Assembly: GCA_949987705.1 (NCBI GenBank)
Contig: OX465281.1
Location: forward strand, 164,500,393 to 164,564,392
Direction: 5' to 3'
DNA length: 64,000 bases
Source of the DNA: Thereva unica
Taxonomy: Eukaryota > Arthropoda > Insecta > Diptera > Therevidae
The translations under genes and the position numbers were made by a program. The number at the start of each line of letters is the position of its first letter. The stretch's first letter is position 1. This document shows positions 45,419-56,351 of this stretch, one piece after another. The notes below the pieces were generated by a model. The model made no database searches and was not told where the DNA came from. It saw only the letters and a list, made by a program, of their open reading frames with translations.

Positions 45419-48400
45419 AATCTATCTATCTATCTATGTGCCCCTTATTCCCTCGTGGGACATAGGGCGGAAACAGTTGCCCTCCAGCGGACTCTGTTTT
45501 GCGCGACAGCTCTTAGCTCTGACCAGGATCTCCCAGTAGTTGCGGCCTCTGCTAGTAGGGTTCTCCTCCACGTTGTTCTAGGTCTTCCAACTCGACGGGA
45601 TCCTTGCGGGTTCCAGTCAAGGGCCTGTTTGGCTAGATTTTCGTTATCGCGTCGCAAGGTGTGGCCAACCCAATTCCATTTCCTTCGCCTGATTTGGTCG
45701 CCTATCCTTTCTTGGCCGGCACGGCGCCATAGCTCTTCATTTGAAATTCTATCTTGCCAGCGGATTTTTAGGATACGACGTAGGCATCTGTTTATGAAGA
45801 CTTGTAGGCGCCCTGTGATGAATTGGGTGACTTTCCATGTTTCGCAACCGTATAAAAGAACTGCCTTAACGTTGGAGTTGAACAGCCGCAATTTGGTGTT
45901 GGTTGAGATCTCCGTTGATCTCCATATGCGGAACAAGCATGCATATGCGCTTCGTGCTTTATTTATTCTGGAACTGACGTCTTCTTCTGCACCACCATTT
46001 TCGGTAATAATACTACCGAGGTAGCAGAATTTATCTACCAGTTCCACGTCACGGTTATTCAGCGCAGTTCGTTCAAGTGTGTTTGCATTTATCCGCATTT
46101 CTTTGGTTTTATTCGGATTCAGCCTTAAGCCTGCTAGACTACTTTCTGTTGCCAAATTGTTTAACATGTTTTTTAGCTCCTGATGTCTGTGGGCCAGCAA
46201 ACAGATATCATCTGCGTAGTCGAGGTCCTTAAGGCGATCTAGCAAACCCCACTGTATGCCGCCTGTTCTACTATCTAGAGCGCCAACAAGAATGTCATTT
46301 ATTACTATAAGAAATAGTAATGGGGATAGTAAGCATCCTTGTCGTACTCCTGAACTCACCTCAAAGCTGTCGGATAATTTTCCGTTATGGAGAACTCTGC
46401 ATTTGGAATTGTTGTATAGGGCTTTTATCAATTCTATTATCTTATCCGGCAGTCCACGTCGCCGTAATGCCTGCCATATAAAGCCCCTATTAACCGAGTC
46501 GAACGCTTTCTCATAATCTACGAAAGCAAGGTAAAGGGGGGATCGGAATTCAGTAGACTGTTCCACTATTATTCTTAAGGTGTTGATGTGATCTATACAT
46601 GAACGGCCCTTCCTGAATCCGGCCTGCTGCCTTCTAAGCGTTTGATCTACTGCCTCTCTTATTCTTGATAGTATAGTGCGGGACAAGATTTTACCCACAG
46701 TAGATAATAGACAGATGCCTCTCCAGTTGTCGCATATTGTTAGATCCCCCTTTTTGGGTATTTTGACTATGATACCTTCCGTCCAATCCTCCTGAAAGGT
46801 ACAGGTGTTCCATGCTAATTCGAGGATTGGCTGAAGCGCATCTGCTATGAGGCTTGAGTCGGCTTTCAACAATTCTGGCGGGATGCCATCTTTTCCAGCT
46901 GCTTTACCATTGGCCATCGCATGAATTGCGGTTACTATTTCCGTCTTGGATGGGGCCCGGGTGTTGATTCTTATCGGCTGTGCACTGTTGCTGTTTTCCT
47001 GAGGTTCCTGTGTGAGTGAGCCATTCAGGGCGGCGAAGAAATAATCTCTCCATCTTTGGAGCTGCTCCTCGTCGCTGCACAGCAGCCTTCCATCCGCACT
47101 CTTAACGGCATGCTTTTTAGTAGAGTGCTTTCCCGAGAGCTGTTTAGTAATTTGGTACAGCACTTTACTGTTGCCTGTGTTTGCCGCGTTTTCCGCTTTT
47201 TCTGCGAGCTCGTTTATCTGCTGCCTTTTATCACGCCGGACACTTCTCTTTACCTCTCGGTGTAATTGAGAGTACTCCCGTTCAAGTTGGTGACGTCTAT
47301 CCGGGTCGCTTGTAGAGTTTATGTTATTTTTGAGGGCCCTCCTGCGTTCTATTTTTTGCCAGGTGCTGTCCGAGATCCAATGTTGCATGTTTCTCTGGAC
47401 ATAACCGATGCTCGTTTCCGCAGCCGTCAATATTGCGCCCTTTGTTGTACTCCACAGGTCTTCAATATTTGTGTCGTCAGAAACGGTTTGCTGGTTTAAT
47501 ATTTGCTGCAGGTTTCCAGCAAATTCTCGCTTTTTAGCGCTCTCCCGCAAGAGGTCAACGTTAAACCGTCTACGGTTTATAGATTCACGTTGAAAGTTTC
47601 TAATTGCAGCGATTCTAAGGCGAATAGTTGCTACTACCAAATGGTGGTCGCTTCCAGTGTCCGCTCCCCTGAAGCTCCTGACATCTTCCAGAATGGTTAT
47701 CCATCTGCGGCTGACGGCCACATGATCTATCTGATTTCTCGTTCTACCATCGGGCGATACCCAGGTCTCTTTATGTATCTTCTTGTGACAAAAGTAAGTT
47801 CCACCTACCATAAGTTGATGGGAAGAACAAAAGTCAACGAAAAGCTCTCCATTGTTATTGGTAACTTGGCTTAGGCCTTGTTTTCCAATTGTTTGTTCAA
47901 GACCGGTGTTGTCGTGACCGATTTGTGCATTTAAGTCACCCATTAATACAATGATGTCTCCCCTTGGAATAGAGCGAAAAACCTCATTCAGTCGCATGTA
48001 GAACTCGTCTTTGATGTCATCTTCTGCGTCTTCGGTTGGAGCATAGCATTGAACTACCGTAGTACTTCTTAGCCTGGTACGTAGGCGCACGGTAATAATC
48101 CTCTCAGAAACTGGTGACCAGCTAATGAGGCTAGCCCTGGCTTCTTTGGTGAGTATTACGCCAACGCCACTCCTACGGTTTTCAGTTTCATTTCTCCCAG
48201 AATATAAGAAGAACACGCCATTTGGGCAGATATGTTCCCCCGCATCGGGCCATCTGGTCTCGCTCAGTCCCATGATCTTGATTTTATATCGATTCATCTC
48301 GTTGAGGACTTCATCCAGCCGTCCCTCAGCAAGCATTGTTCTCACATTCCATGATCCGATTCGTGTCCTTGTTCGAAAAGCAAAGGTCGTCGTCGTGTTG

Positions 48401-49105
48401 TCCATCCGGTTCCGAGGTGTTGCGTTGGACGTTGGACATCGTTCCTTGCATTGAGACGCTTGTGATGTTTTAACTGCTAACTGTTTGTCCGCAGCAGTTG
48501 AGTACATTAAAATATCCTTGTGTCTTGTAGGTAACATATTATTTGTAAAATTTAATGAATTAACAGTGATTAATGAATTACTTGTGTAGCAAATTGGATT
48601 AGATGAGCTAAGAAAGACGTTACAATTATTGGGAGATGAAATTAATTTTAATTTAGATAAGGTTTCTGTAGATGTAATCGGAAAGGGATCTGTTTTCAAA
48701 TTTGCATTTCTTTTACTTGATAAGTTAGGTTTGCCATTAATTCTATTGCTGAATTCTTTACATGTAACAGTTTTCGAGGACGTCATCGTCTTCTTATCAG
48801 CTGTTAAAGATATGAATAAGGGTTTGTTAAGACTAGTATTTGAAATATTTTCAGAATCTGTAACAACTGGTAGTAGCTTGGGAATGTATGCCAATGGACG
48901 AGGTGTGCACACAGGAGCTGTTGATCGTGATGAGTGCGATCCACTTAAATATGGTTGACGGGTTTGGAAGAAACCCTTGTAATTAGGTTGACCAAAATTA
49001 GGTAATGTGGTTGAGATTGCATTTTGGTTTTTAGTGGTAATGGGATTAATGGAAGAATTTTTAATAAAGTTATTAGATTGTTTTCGATTTTCTTTAGTGG
49101 ATCTT
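45419..49105 (-). mobile_element. RTE-type LINE, nearly complete
   Basis: Single long ORF on the minus strand with stop at 45445-45447, only about seven bases of 3' untranslated sequence, then a tetranucleotide tail (ATAG)n at 45419-45437. A very short 3' end with a short-tandem-repeat tail is a hallmark of RTE LINEs. The 5' boundary at about 49105 is set where BEL-2-like protein ends; no target duplication was found. The left neighbour is LINE DNA and the right neighbour is BEL DNA, so one side must be rearranged. Confidence 0.8.
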
Positions 49106-49269
49106 GAAAGAAAACTTGAAAAGCAATTTGCAGTGACTGTGTTAAGAGCAGATACACATGAAGTTTGTTCTGGTTTTGGAAGAGGGGATATAACTTGAGT
49201 AATTGGTGATTGTATGGTAGATCTTTCACTTCTTGAATTTATTGGTCCTTTAGTTGCCCTTTGCGGCAA
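45445..49269 (-). CDS. RTE endonuclease-reverse transcriptase ORF, fused at its start to BEL-2 and LTR codons
   Basis: 1274 open residues. The first 7 come from the Gypsy-2 LTR, the next about 48 from BEL-2 and the rest from the RTE element. A Ser/Thr/Asn-rich N-terminal region is followed by endonuclease from RIGSWNVRTM (about 48360) with LSETRW, GDLNAQIG and SDHHLVV; then RT with GKAAGKDGIP, RRQQAGFRKGRS, DYEKAFDSV, SGVRQGCLLSP, DYADDICLL (about 46210) and the LGSII block; then a C-terminal RRWNWVGH-type region and GRPRTTWRR. All catalytic motifs are intact, so this copy might still be active. The likely native start is an ATG downstream of the BEL junction; which one is unclear. Confidence 0.85.
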   Translation of the reverse strand: MPQRATKGPINSRSERSTIQSPITQVISPLPKPEQTSCVSALNTVTANCFSSFLSRSTKENRKQSNNFIKNSSINPITTKNQNAISTTLPNFGQPNYKGFFQTRQPYLSGSHSSRSTAPVCTPRPLAYIPKLLPVVTDSENISNTSLNKPLFISLTADKKTMTSSKTVTCKEFSNRINGKPNLSSKRNANLKTDPFPITSTETLSKLKLISSPNNCNVFLSSSNPICYTSNSLITVNSLNFTNNMLPTRHKDILMYSTAADKQLAVKTSQASQCKERCPTSNATPRNRMDNTTTTFAFRTRTRIGSWNVRTMLAEGRLDEVLNEMNRYKIKIMGLSETRWPDAGEHICPNGVFFLYSGRNETENRRSGVGVILTKEARASLISWSPVSERIITVRLRTRLRSTTVVQCYAPTEDAEDDIKDEFYMRLNEVFRSIPRGDIIVLMGDLNAQIGHDNTGLEQTIGKQGLSQVTNNNGELFVDFCSSHQLMVGGTYFCHKKIHKETWVSPDGRTRNQIDHVAVSRRWITILEDVRSFRGADTGSDHHLVVATIRLRIAAIRNFQRESINRRRFNVDLLRESAKKREFAGNLQQILNQQTVSDDTNIEDLWSTTKGAILTAAETSIGYVQRNMQHWISDSTWQKIERRRALKNNINSTSDPDRRHQLEREYSQLHREVKRSVRRDKRQQINELAEKAENAANTGNSKVLYQITKQLSGKHSTKKHAVKSADGRLLCSDEEQLQRWRDYFFAALNGSLTQEPQENSNSAQPIRINTRAPSKTEIVTAIHAMANGKAAGKDGIPPELLKADSSLIADALQPILELAWNTCTFQEDWTEGIIVKIPKKGDLTICDNWRGICLLSTVGKILSRTILSRIREAVDQTLRRQQAGFRKGRSCIDHINTLRIIVEQSTEFRSPLYLAFVDYEKAFDSVNRGFIWQALRRRGLPDKIIELIKALYNNSKCRVLHNGKLSDSFEVSSGVRQGCLLSPLLFLIVINDILVGALDSRTGGIQWGLLDRLKDLDYADDICLLAHRHQELKNMLNNLATESSLAGLRLNPNKTKEMRINANTLERTALNNRDVELVDKFCYLGSIITENGGAEEDVSSRINKARSAYACLFRIWRSTEISTNTKLRLFNSNVKAVLLYGCETWKVTQFITGRLQVFINRCLRRILKIRWQDRISNEELWRRAGQERIGDQIRRRKWNWVGHTLRRDNENLAKQALDWNPQGSRRVGRPRTTWRRTLLAEAATTGRSWSELRAVAQNRVRWRATVSALCPTRE
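49106..49248 (-). pseudogene. BEL-2 fragment left of Gypsy-2
   Basis: Continues the BEL-2 frame interrupted at 56352: after the WLLFG block it reads GPINS and a spacer with NTVTANCFSSFLSR, the usual region between protease and RT in BEL elements. It ends where the RTE LINE starts. The remaining BEL-2 RT, RNase H and integrase are absent from this window. Gypsy-2 duplicated 4 bp (gtcc) on insertion: 49245-49248 and 56352-56355. Confidence 0.75.
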
Positions 49270-49414
49270 TAATCCGTTTTGAGAAAAATAACACGTTTAA
49301 GGCCTTATTTTAAAGTTGTTTTTTATTATTTAATAGTTTAGAGCACATTGATCACATTCTTATTTTTTACGTATTAGTTCTAAATAGTTTTACTAGTTTA
49401 TAGATCTATATATA

Positions 49415-50710
49415 CTAGTTGGGATGCCGGTTACCGAAATTCGGTCACAAAAACAATAAATATATAAAATTCACGATTTGTTCGAATTTAAATTCAATTT
49501 AAATATTGTTATTTAAAGAAAAAAAATTATTCGCAATGGCGAATTTTTAATTACTATGAAACATTTCCATTGTCGCTCCAGAGCATCTAAAATTTCCCAG
49601 GATTTTTTTTAATCGCATCCATGACGTCTTGCTTGGCTATGTGGTAAAATGATAAATGCCATTTACAGTGTCATTTAACAAATTACACTCAGAGCTAATC
49701 ATTGCAAAGGCTGCATTATACGAACGAATATTTGCAAAAAAAATTTTGGAACGATTTTTATTACCACTTTCATTTGAAGTTAAACCTTCAAAAAAATTAT
49801 TGAAAAAGTAATTTTGAGAAAGTGGAGGTAGATTAACTTTGCCTTTATGACAACACAAAGAAAATGCCTCAGTATTACGTAAAGTTACTTCAGTCAGAAA
49901 ATGTTTGGCACGACAAAAATGACAACTCATATTAAAAGAACCACAACATCAACATTCATTTCATTCACACCACTATTCAATTCAGTATTTTCAACATTCA
50001 TTTCATTAGCACTACGTAAATTTCTAACGCGACTTCTAGTATTTTCGCGAAGGGATCTAAAATCGACATTCGAGCGTCCCCGTCGTTGTCTTGGCATTTC
50101 GAAAAGAAAACGCGGAAAAAAACGTAAGTACTCACCGATAAATTGCACTCAAAATTCGCAGTTAACTGTTTGGAATGACAAAAATACAACTCAGATTCCG
50201 AGAACCATACGAAAACGAATAAAAATTACGCAGAATAACATTCAAAACACACTTAAATGAATCAATTACAATTTCTAAAGGCATTCCCCAAAAAACGAAC
50301 GGCAGCGCCTTACACAATACAACTCAATAATACTATACACAAAAGAGTATAAATAATGCACGCACAAAGTGACCGAGTTTTTTTATGTCAGTTATGCCGC
50401 CAAAAATCCACACAAACGCTTGTTTTTCTCTGTTTCTCATTCGCTTCACTGAAACGGCATTTGTGTCAATCGTAGGCTACTCAGCTCTACGTTGATGCTC
50501 ACAAAAAATTCAAATTTTCCAACGGCTTTTTAAAATCCGAAAAATTAAAATCGCTATAACTTTTTTATTCGAGAATCGATTTCGTTGAAATTCCTTATTA
50601 CAAAACTATGCCATAAAAAGAACATTTTCTGAAAATTTAAAGGAAATCGGTCCACGAACAAAAAAGCCTTAGCGTGTACAAACTTTTTGTTTGCCTATTA
50701 ATATATAAGA
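49415..50710 (-). mobile_element. Non-autonomous Helitron (1296 bp) with RepHel fragment
   Basis: On the minus strand it starts TCTTATATATTAATAGG (at 50710) and ends CTAG (at 49415), preceded by a 13-bp palindromic hairpin ACCGAAATTCGGT about 14 bases from the end. It sits exactly between A and T of the TATA|TAAA target seen intact in the 5' LTR. TC...CTRR ends, 3' hairpin and A|T insertion without target duplication are Helitron hallmarks. Confidence 0.92.
49637..50148 (-). pseudogene. Helitron helicase-like N-terminal fragment
   Basis: The upstream frame (49927-50148) has a basic MPRQRRGR start. The downstream frame (49637-49930) has CHFCRAKHF, LCCHKGKVNLPPL and NIRSYNAAFA, which match the Helitron_like_N region of RepHel proteins. 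The two frames are out of phase and the sequence stops before the Rep nickase and helicase domains. This is a defective internal-deletion derivative. Confidence 0.8.
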
Positions 50711-50962
50711 TAAATATATATATATATGAATTTAATTATTTTTTGTTGAGGTTTCACTATGAGACTTTTGCTCGTGGCTAGTTGTAACACGCGGAGGATA
50801 CCCAAGTAAAAAGTGAAGAATGAAGATGCCGGAAATTGGCTAGATCACTGAACTTTGGAGTTCATTGATCGAGGGAGTGTTCGGACTGATCGTTTTGATC
50901 GTGCCGGAAGTTGTTGTGTGACATTGCGTAAATTTAGTAATTAAGTTTACGCGGTCACTACA

Positions 50963-50974
50963 TACTCCCCCCCC
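50963..50974 (-). promoter_or_regulatory. Gypsy-2 polypurine tract
   Basis: On the minus strand GGGGGGGGAGTA directly precedes the 3' LTR. Confidence 0.8.
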
Positions 50975-50983
50975 AGCGTAGCG

Positions 50984-53900
50984 TTAACGGAATGTTACCG
51001 CTTTAGGTGGCTTAGCTTCGTTGTCGCGGTCACAACCGAAGGCTGGCTTTAGCCTGTCAATGGATATTGACTTGGTTGTGCCGTTCAATTTGACGACGAA
51101 GTGCTTTCGCAATCGTTTGATTACTTCATATGGGCCCTCGTATGGAGGTTCGAAAGGTTTTCGAACTCTGTCGACTCGTATGAAAACGTAGTCGGCGTTC
51201 TCCAGGGCTTCTGGCACGTAGACATCCTTTTGGACGGGTTGCCGAGGATGTATTGCCTTAATGTTCTGCATATGAGAACGAAGGCGAGAGAGAAATTCTG
51301 ATTCTTCAATTGGATTTTCATCGGTTGTGATGGCAATAGAATTGGGGAGTCTCAGATTCTGACCGTATACGAGCTCGGCTGGTGAGCATTGTAAGTCGGT
51401 CTTAATTGCCGTGCGGATGCCTAACATGACAAAGGGCAAGTCTTCACTCCAATGAGTAGTGTTGTCCCTTGCCATTAAGGCTGCTTTTAGTTGCCTGTGG
51501 AACCGTTCAACCATCCCGTTTGCTTGTGGATGGTAGGCGGTGGTCCGGATTCTATGAGTGCCGAGTAATTTGGCAACTTCATTGAATAGTTTCGATTCGA
51601 ACTGCGTACCTTGATCGGTTGTGATCTCGAGTGGTACGCCGAAGATCACAACCGATCAACAATTTCTTTGCCACTGTTGAAGCTGAGATATCCCGAATTG
51701 GGTATGCTTCAGGCCATCGCGTGAATCTATCGACTATCGTTAAGATATAAGAGTATCCACGAGATGGGGGTAGGGGTCCCACTATATCCATATGGATATG
51801 GTCAAATCTATTATTTGGAAGTTTGAAAGCTTCCAATGGAGATTTGGTATGTCGTGAAACTTTGGACTTTTGGCAACCTAGGCATGATCGAGACCACTCA
51901 TTGCAGTCTTTATTGATCGATGGCCAGAAGTATTTCTTGGTAACGGCTCGTCTTGTAGCACGAATACCAGGATGGGAGAGACTATGTTCGGAGTTGAACG
52001 CTAGTCTGCGTAAGGAAGTGGGTATGTAAGGCCTTGGAATGCCTATACTATTTTCACACCACACCTGATGGGCGGTAAATGGTATTGGTGTGAGGACTAG
52101 TTTTACCCGTGAGCCGTTGCTGGGTGCTCTTGTAGAGACTTTAGCTCTGTGTCACCTTGTTGAGCCTGAGCCAGTGTAGGCAGGTCGAAGGTGGCCGAGT
52201 CGACGTTGTCGATCGCTAGTGAGCGTGACAAGTAGTCTGCGACAACGTTTTGTTTACCCGACACATGTCTGATGTCTGTGGTAAATTGAGAGATAAGACC
52301 CAAGTGTCTGGTCTGACGAGGGGATCGTTCGGTCTTTGTGTGAAGGGCGCGAACCAGTGGTTTGTGATCAGTATAGACCACGAAATTGCGTCCTTCAACG
52401 AAATAACGGAAGTGTTTGATCGCTGCATAGATTGCGAGGAGTTCGCGATCGAATGCAGAGTACTTCCGTTCGGTTGGTGACAGCTTTTTGGAATAAAAAG
52501 CTAGAGGTTGCCACCGATGACCGTTGAATTGTTCCAAAACGCCTCCGATTGCGTAATCAGAGGCGTCAGTCGTAAGACTGTATTTTGCATCCTCGATTGG
52601 ATGGTTCAGCAGAGTTGCTTCAGCCATCGAGGTTTTCACCTTGAGGAATGCCGCCTGACATTCTGCTGGCCAGTCAAAAACTTTATTGGCACGTGAGCGG
52701 TTGAGAAGGTCTCTCAAATGCTCGTTTATCGGCACCAACTGTTCAGCCAATTTTGGGATAAATCGGTGATAGAAATTCACCATTCCCAAAAACTTCTGGA
52801 TCGATTTGACAGAAGTTGGAGGTGCGAGATCAACGATAGCCTGAACCCGATCGGGGGATGGAAGTATTCCATCCTTTGTGATGCGGTGGCTTAGAAACTT
52901 AATCTCTGTTGCACCAAAAACGCATTTCTCTAGCTTGATGGTTAAACCGAAGCTATCGAGGCGTTTAAAGAGCTCTTCGAGGTGAACGATATGTTCATCC
53001 TCGGTTTTGCTGGCGATAAGTATATCGTCCAAGTATACATAAACGAAGTCGAGATCTCTCGTAACTTCATTTATGAACCTTTGAAAGGTTTGTGCTGCAT
53101 TCCGTAAGCCAAATGGCATACGTGTAAACTCATATAGGCCGAATGGCGTAATGAGTGCAGTCTTATGCACGTCTTCTGGGGCGATTGGTATATGATGGTA
53201 TGCACATACCAAATCAACCTTTGAAAATATTGTGCAGCCGTGAAGATTCACGGAGAAATTCTGTATATGCGGGATCGGATATCTATCCAGCACAGTGACA
53301 GCATTAAGGCGACGGTAGTCGCCGCATGGCCTCCAATCATGAGAGTCCCGTTTAGGAACCAGATGAAGCGGAGATGCTGCGGGGGACGACGAAGGTCGAC
53401 AAATCCCCAATTGGACCATATGGTCGAACTCTAACTTTGCCACCTTCAGTTTCTCCGGATGGAGTCGCCGAGCGGTGACAAAAGGTAATTGCCCTTTGGT
53501 TACAATGTGGTGTTGCACATTGTGTTTAACCGGAAGGTTAAAATTGGGCGGTTTTGTTAACGAAGCGTACTTCGTTAATAGCTCTTTGTATATGCCAATA
53601 ACTCGGCATGGAAATGTTTCGGGGTTGTAGTCGACGGTAGCGCACACGTTAATTCGAAACTTCGTGCGCTTGTCGACTAAATGTCGATATTCAAAATCGA
53701 CGGACAATTTGAACTTCGTTAAGAAGTCCGCCCCGATAATGGCTTTAGTGGTGTCGGCTATAATAAAGTTGTAAACATATCGTCGGCGTAAGCCGAGTTC
53801 AAGTTCAAGCAACTTTGTGCCGAAAGTTCGGATCAGTGATCCGTTGGCCGCGTACAGAAGGACGTTCGGGCTACCGTTATGGGCCGGGAACGCCTTGGCG

Positions 53901-54022
53901 GGAACAATTGAAACGTCAGAGCCCGAATCAATCAGAAAGTCCATCCGATTGTTGGTGTCTCTGACGAATAAACAATATGAGCGGCCGGTTATATGCTCGC
54001 TCGCATCGATCCCCCACTTTAG
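50984..54022 (-). pseudogene. pol: Gypsy-2 pol with two frame breaks
   Basis: Frame open from 54022 by -1 slip from gag. First part (52103-54022): protease DSGSDV near 53920, RT with CGDYRRLN and active site YLDD (not YVDD) near 53030, RNase H with TTDASD and YTDHK. A frame break near 52100-52115 precedes the integrase zinc region and first core Asp (51579-52064: HSLSHPG, CLGCQKSK, HMDIVGPLPPS). A second break near 51630-51655 precedes DQGTQFES and the catalytic Glu in MVERFHR (50984-51649). The second break lies beside an inverted copy of GATCGGTTGTGATC, suggesting a template-switch error. Otherwise intact. Confidence 0.9.
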
Positions 54023-54028
54023 TTTTTT
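54019..54028 (-). promoter_or_regulatory. -1 ribosomal frameshift site, A AAA AAC followed by TAA
   Basis: On the minus strand the gag frame ends AAA AAC TAA, with heptamer A_AAA_AAC at 54028-54022. A -1 slip gives the pol frame. This is the same arrangement as in Gypsy-1. Confidence 0.85.
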
Positions 54029-54942
54029 TTATGGGTGGTGGCCTTTTTCTTCGCCGGTTTGGCTTGGCCACCACCGAAACTGCAGGGGGCCTTGCAGGTG
54101 CGTGCCTCACTACCGTAACGGTAGTGGAAATAGCAAAGGCTACCCCTGGCTTGATTGGCCCCTGTTGGCCGAGTGGCCGAGGGCTGACGGGAGCTGCCCT
54201 GTCGGTTGGCAGGTGTTCGGCTCCTTGGGCTGCGCTGGTTTCGGTCAAGTTTGTCCAGCCGGGCCGTCAGCCTATTGATGGCACTTTGCAGCGCCACCAA
54301 TGTGGGCTCCGCTTTGGCAGGTGCTGCGGTGACGGCGGACGCGTATGAGGCGCCTCCGTGTGGAAGCACCTCCCATACCTTGTCTGCCGTTGCAGCCAGC
54401 CCGGCTAGTGTTTGGTCAGCGGAGGTGGCCAACGTGATCTGGATGGCCTGTGGAAGCCTCCGCTCCCACAGGTTCCGGATCAGATCATCGTTGACCGCTG
54501 ACGACCCGCCCGCCAGTGCCTTGAGAGCCTGGAGGAACTCGGAAGGTTTCCGATCTCCAGGCTCTTGCACTGATAGCAACTGCTCGAGACGGCGCTTCTC
54601 GGAAGTGCCGTACTTCTCGAGCAGATGCAGTTTGATTTCCTCGTATGAGGAGGTAGAGGGGTTTACTGTGCTAAGCCGCATTGCCGTTACCGCCTCTTCC
54701 GGCAATGCAGCTATAACGTTGTACACTTTCATTTTATCAGACTTACAGCCCGCCACTTGAAACATAATTTCGGCCTGGTAAAACCAGGAGGCGGGCTGTT
54801 GGACCCAGAACTTGGGAATGTCGAGTTTCGACATTTTAATGCCGTCAACTCCCGAAGTTCCGGGCTTGGGGTCCTCCATTTGTGGAAAGTCTTGTTCCTG
54901 TGGAAAGTCTTGTTCCATCAAATTTTCTCCCGTTCTTGACAT
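54019..54942 (-). CDS. gag: Gypsy-2 Gag
   Basis: 307 residues, intact, from ATG 54942. Capsid-like region from IPKFW (about 43-47) through LHLLEKYG to LAGGSS, ALA/TLV-rich middle, basic [10 protein letters not shown] region, and a C-terminal zinc motif C-x2-H-x9-C-x3-C (CYFH...CKAPC), the CHCC type known for the CsRn1 clade. The Lys-rich tail ([12 protein letters not shown]) ends at the slippery site. More GC-rich than most of the window. Similar along its length to Gypsy-1 Gag. Confidence 0.93.
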   Translation of the reverse strand: MSRTGENLMEQDFPQEQDFPQMEDPKPGTSGVDGIKMSKLDIPKFWVQQPASWFYQAEIMFQVAGCKSDKMKVYNVIAALPEEAVTAMRLSTVNPSTSSYEEIKLHLLEKYGTSEKRRLEQLLSVQEPGDRKPSEFLQALKALAGGSSAVNDDLIRNLWERRLPQAIQITLATSADQTLAGLAATADKVWEVLPHGGASYASAVTAAPAKAEPTLVALQSAINRLTARLDKLDRNQRSPRSRTPANRQGSSRQPSATRPTGANQARGSLCYFHYRYGSEARTCKAPCSFGGGQAKPAKKKATTHKKN

Positions 54943-55920
54943 GTTGATAATTTTGTTTTTTGATAACCACGAGTAAAATAAAGAACGAAAGAGAAGAAGA
55001 AAAAAATAATAAATTGAGTACCTTAAAACGAAACTAGTAGCGAAACCACGATTTCGAAAATAAAATATATGTGTATAGAATATACTATATTTAAAACAAA
55101 AACGTATATTTGTTCGCGAACTGGTAAATATTTATATGATGAAATATCTGTAATAAATTATTTCCGTAGATATATATATGTATATATATGTACAATGGTG
55201 TATGTTTAATTGTACATAATATTAATTATATAATATTTATTTAGTAAAAATTTTGTCTTTTTTTCTTTTATAAATTGTACGTAATGTTGATTATATATAT
55301 TATATGTAATAATATCCCGAAAACAATGTACATACTTATGTGCTAAATTGTATGATGGCAATGTGTAATTAGCAAAATAAAAACAAATTGTATTTCACCT
55401 TATGTGTTAGTTGATTATATGTTATATGTAATATATGTTATATCTGAATTCCACTTTTAATGGTAGCAATATGAATTTAACTTTTGACTTTCCTAAAAAA
55501 AACTTGCAAAAGGTAATAAATATGTAATAAAGTTCCAATAAGCTAGGAACAACTCCGAGAGTTTTGTCTTAAAACTCCAAAACCAACAAAATTTCTTCCT
55601 TTTGTTATTCACTTTAGCCTTTTGTTATTTAAAATTTCGTGAATTTTATCAGATTGATTTTAATTAAGCACTAAATTCGACGGAATTTTGATACTTTGCT
55701 TTACGGGATTCTTTCCGAACACAAAACAAAACTTAACAAAAGGCTTTGATGTGATGGCTATAATGCGTAATGCACGTTGCAGAATTTTGTTACACAATTA
55801 ATTATTCCGATGATTTTCTTATCGATATCACTTTGATTTATTATGTGAAAACCAAAAATAAATTAATTATTTAGTTATTTATTCTATTTTTTTTTGTAAA
55901 AAAAAATCGTGATGCGTGTG
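54943..55920 (-). other. Gypsy-2 leader
   Basis: About 980 bp of AT-rich untranslated sequence between primer site and gag, with TATATA-rich runs. No coding region seen. Confidence 0.7.
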
Positions 55921-55934
55921 CGTCGGGGTCACCA
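55921..55934 (-). promoter_or_regulatory. Gypsy-2 primer-binding site (tRNA-Trp)
   Basis: On the minus strand TGGTGACCCCGACG matches the tRNA-Trp 3' end over 14 bases, one base after the 5' LTR. Confidence 0.88.
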
Positions 55935-55935
55935 C

Positions 55936-56351
55936 TTTAGTTGCCCTTTGCGGCAATAATCCGTTTTGAGAAAAATAACACGTTTAAGGCCTTATTTTAA
56001 AGTTGTTTTTTATTATTTAATAGTTTAGAGCACATTGATCACATTCTTATTTTTTACGTATTAGTTCTAAATAGTTTTACTAGTTTATAGATCTATATAT
56101 ATAAATATATATATATGAATTTAATTATTTTTTGTTGAGGTTTCACTATGAGACTTTTGCTCGTGGCTAGTTGTAACACGCGGAGGATACCCAAGTAAAA
56201 AGTGAAGAATGAAGATGCCGGAAATTGGCTAGATCACTGAACTTTGGAGTTCATTGATCGAGGGAGTGTTCGGACTGATCGTTTTGATCGTGCCGGAAGT
56301 TGTTGTGTGACATTGCGTAAATTTAGTAATTAAGTTTACGCGGTCACTACA
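55936..56351 (-). repeat. Gypsy-2 5' LTR
   Basis: 416 bp, uninterrupted. It preserves the Helitron target site TATA|TAAA at about 56100. It is followed on its outer side by the gtcc duplication within BEL-2. Confidence 0.92.

Larger units (their letters stand above)
49249..50962 (-). repeat. Gypsy-2 3' LTR (interrupted)
   Basis: LTR parts 49249-49414 and 50711-50962 together match 55936-56351. On the minus strand it begins TGTAGTGACC and ends CAACTAAA. The interruption is exactly the Helitron. Confidence 0.92.
49249..56351 (-). mobile_element. Gypsy-2: CsRn1-like Ty3/gypsy element, 3' LTR split by a Helitron
   Basis: Read on the minus strand: 5' LTR 55936-56351, tRNA-Trp primer site 55921-55934, leader, gag 54019-54942, -1 slippery site, pol 50984-54022 (two frame breaks), polypurine tract 50963-50974, 3' LTR 49249-50962 containing a 1296-bp Helitron. 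The 4-bp target duplication gtcc flanks the element within BEL-2. Without the Helitron the 3' LTR is 418 bp against 416 bp for the 5' LTR, the difference being a TA-repeat. Same clade as Gypsy-1 but a different family. Confidence 0.93.

Noticed and set aside
53817..54760. Plus-strand frames of 120-185 codons
   Set aside because: Antisense shadows of the intact Gypsy-2 gag and pol.
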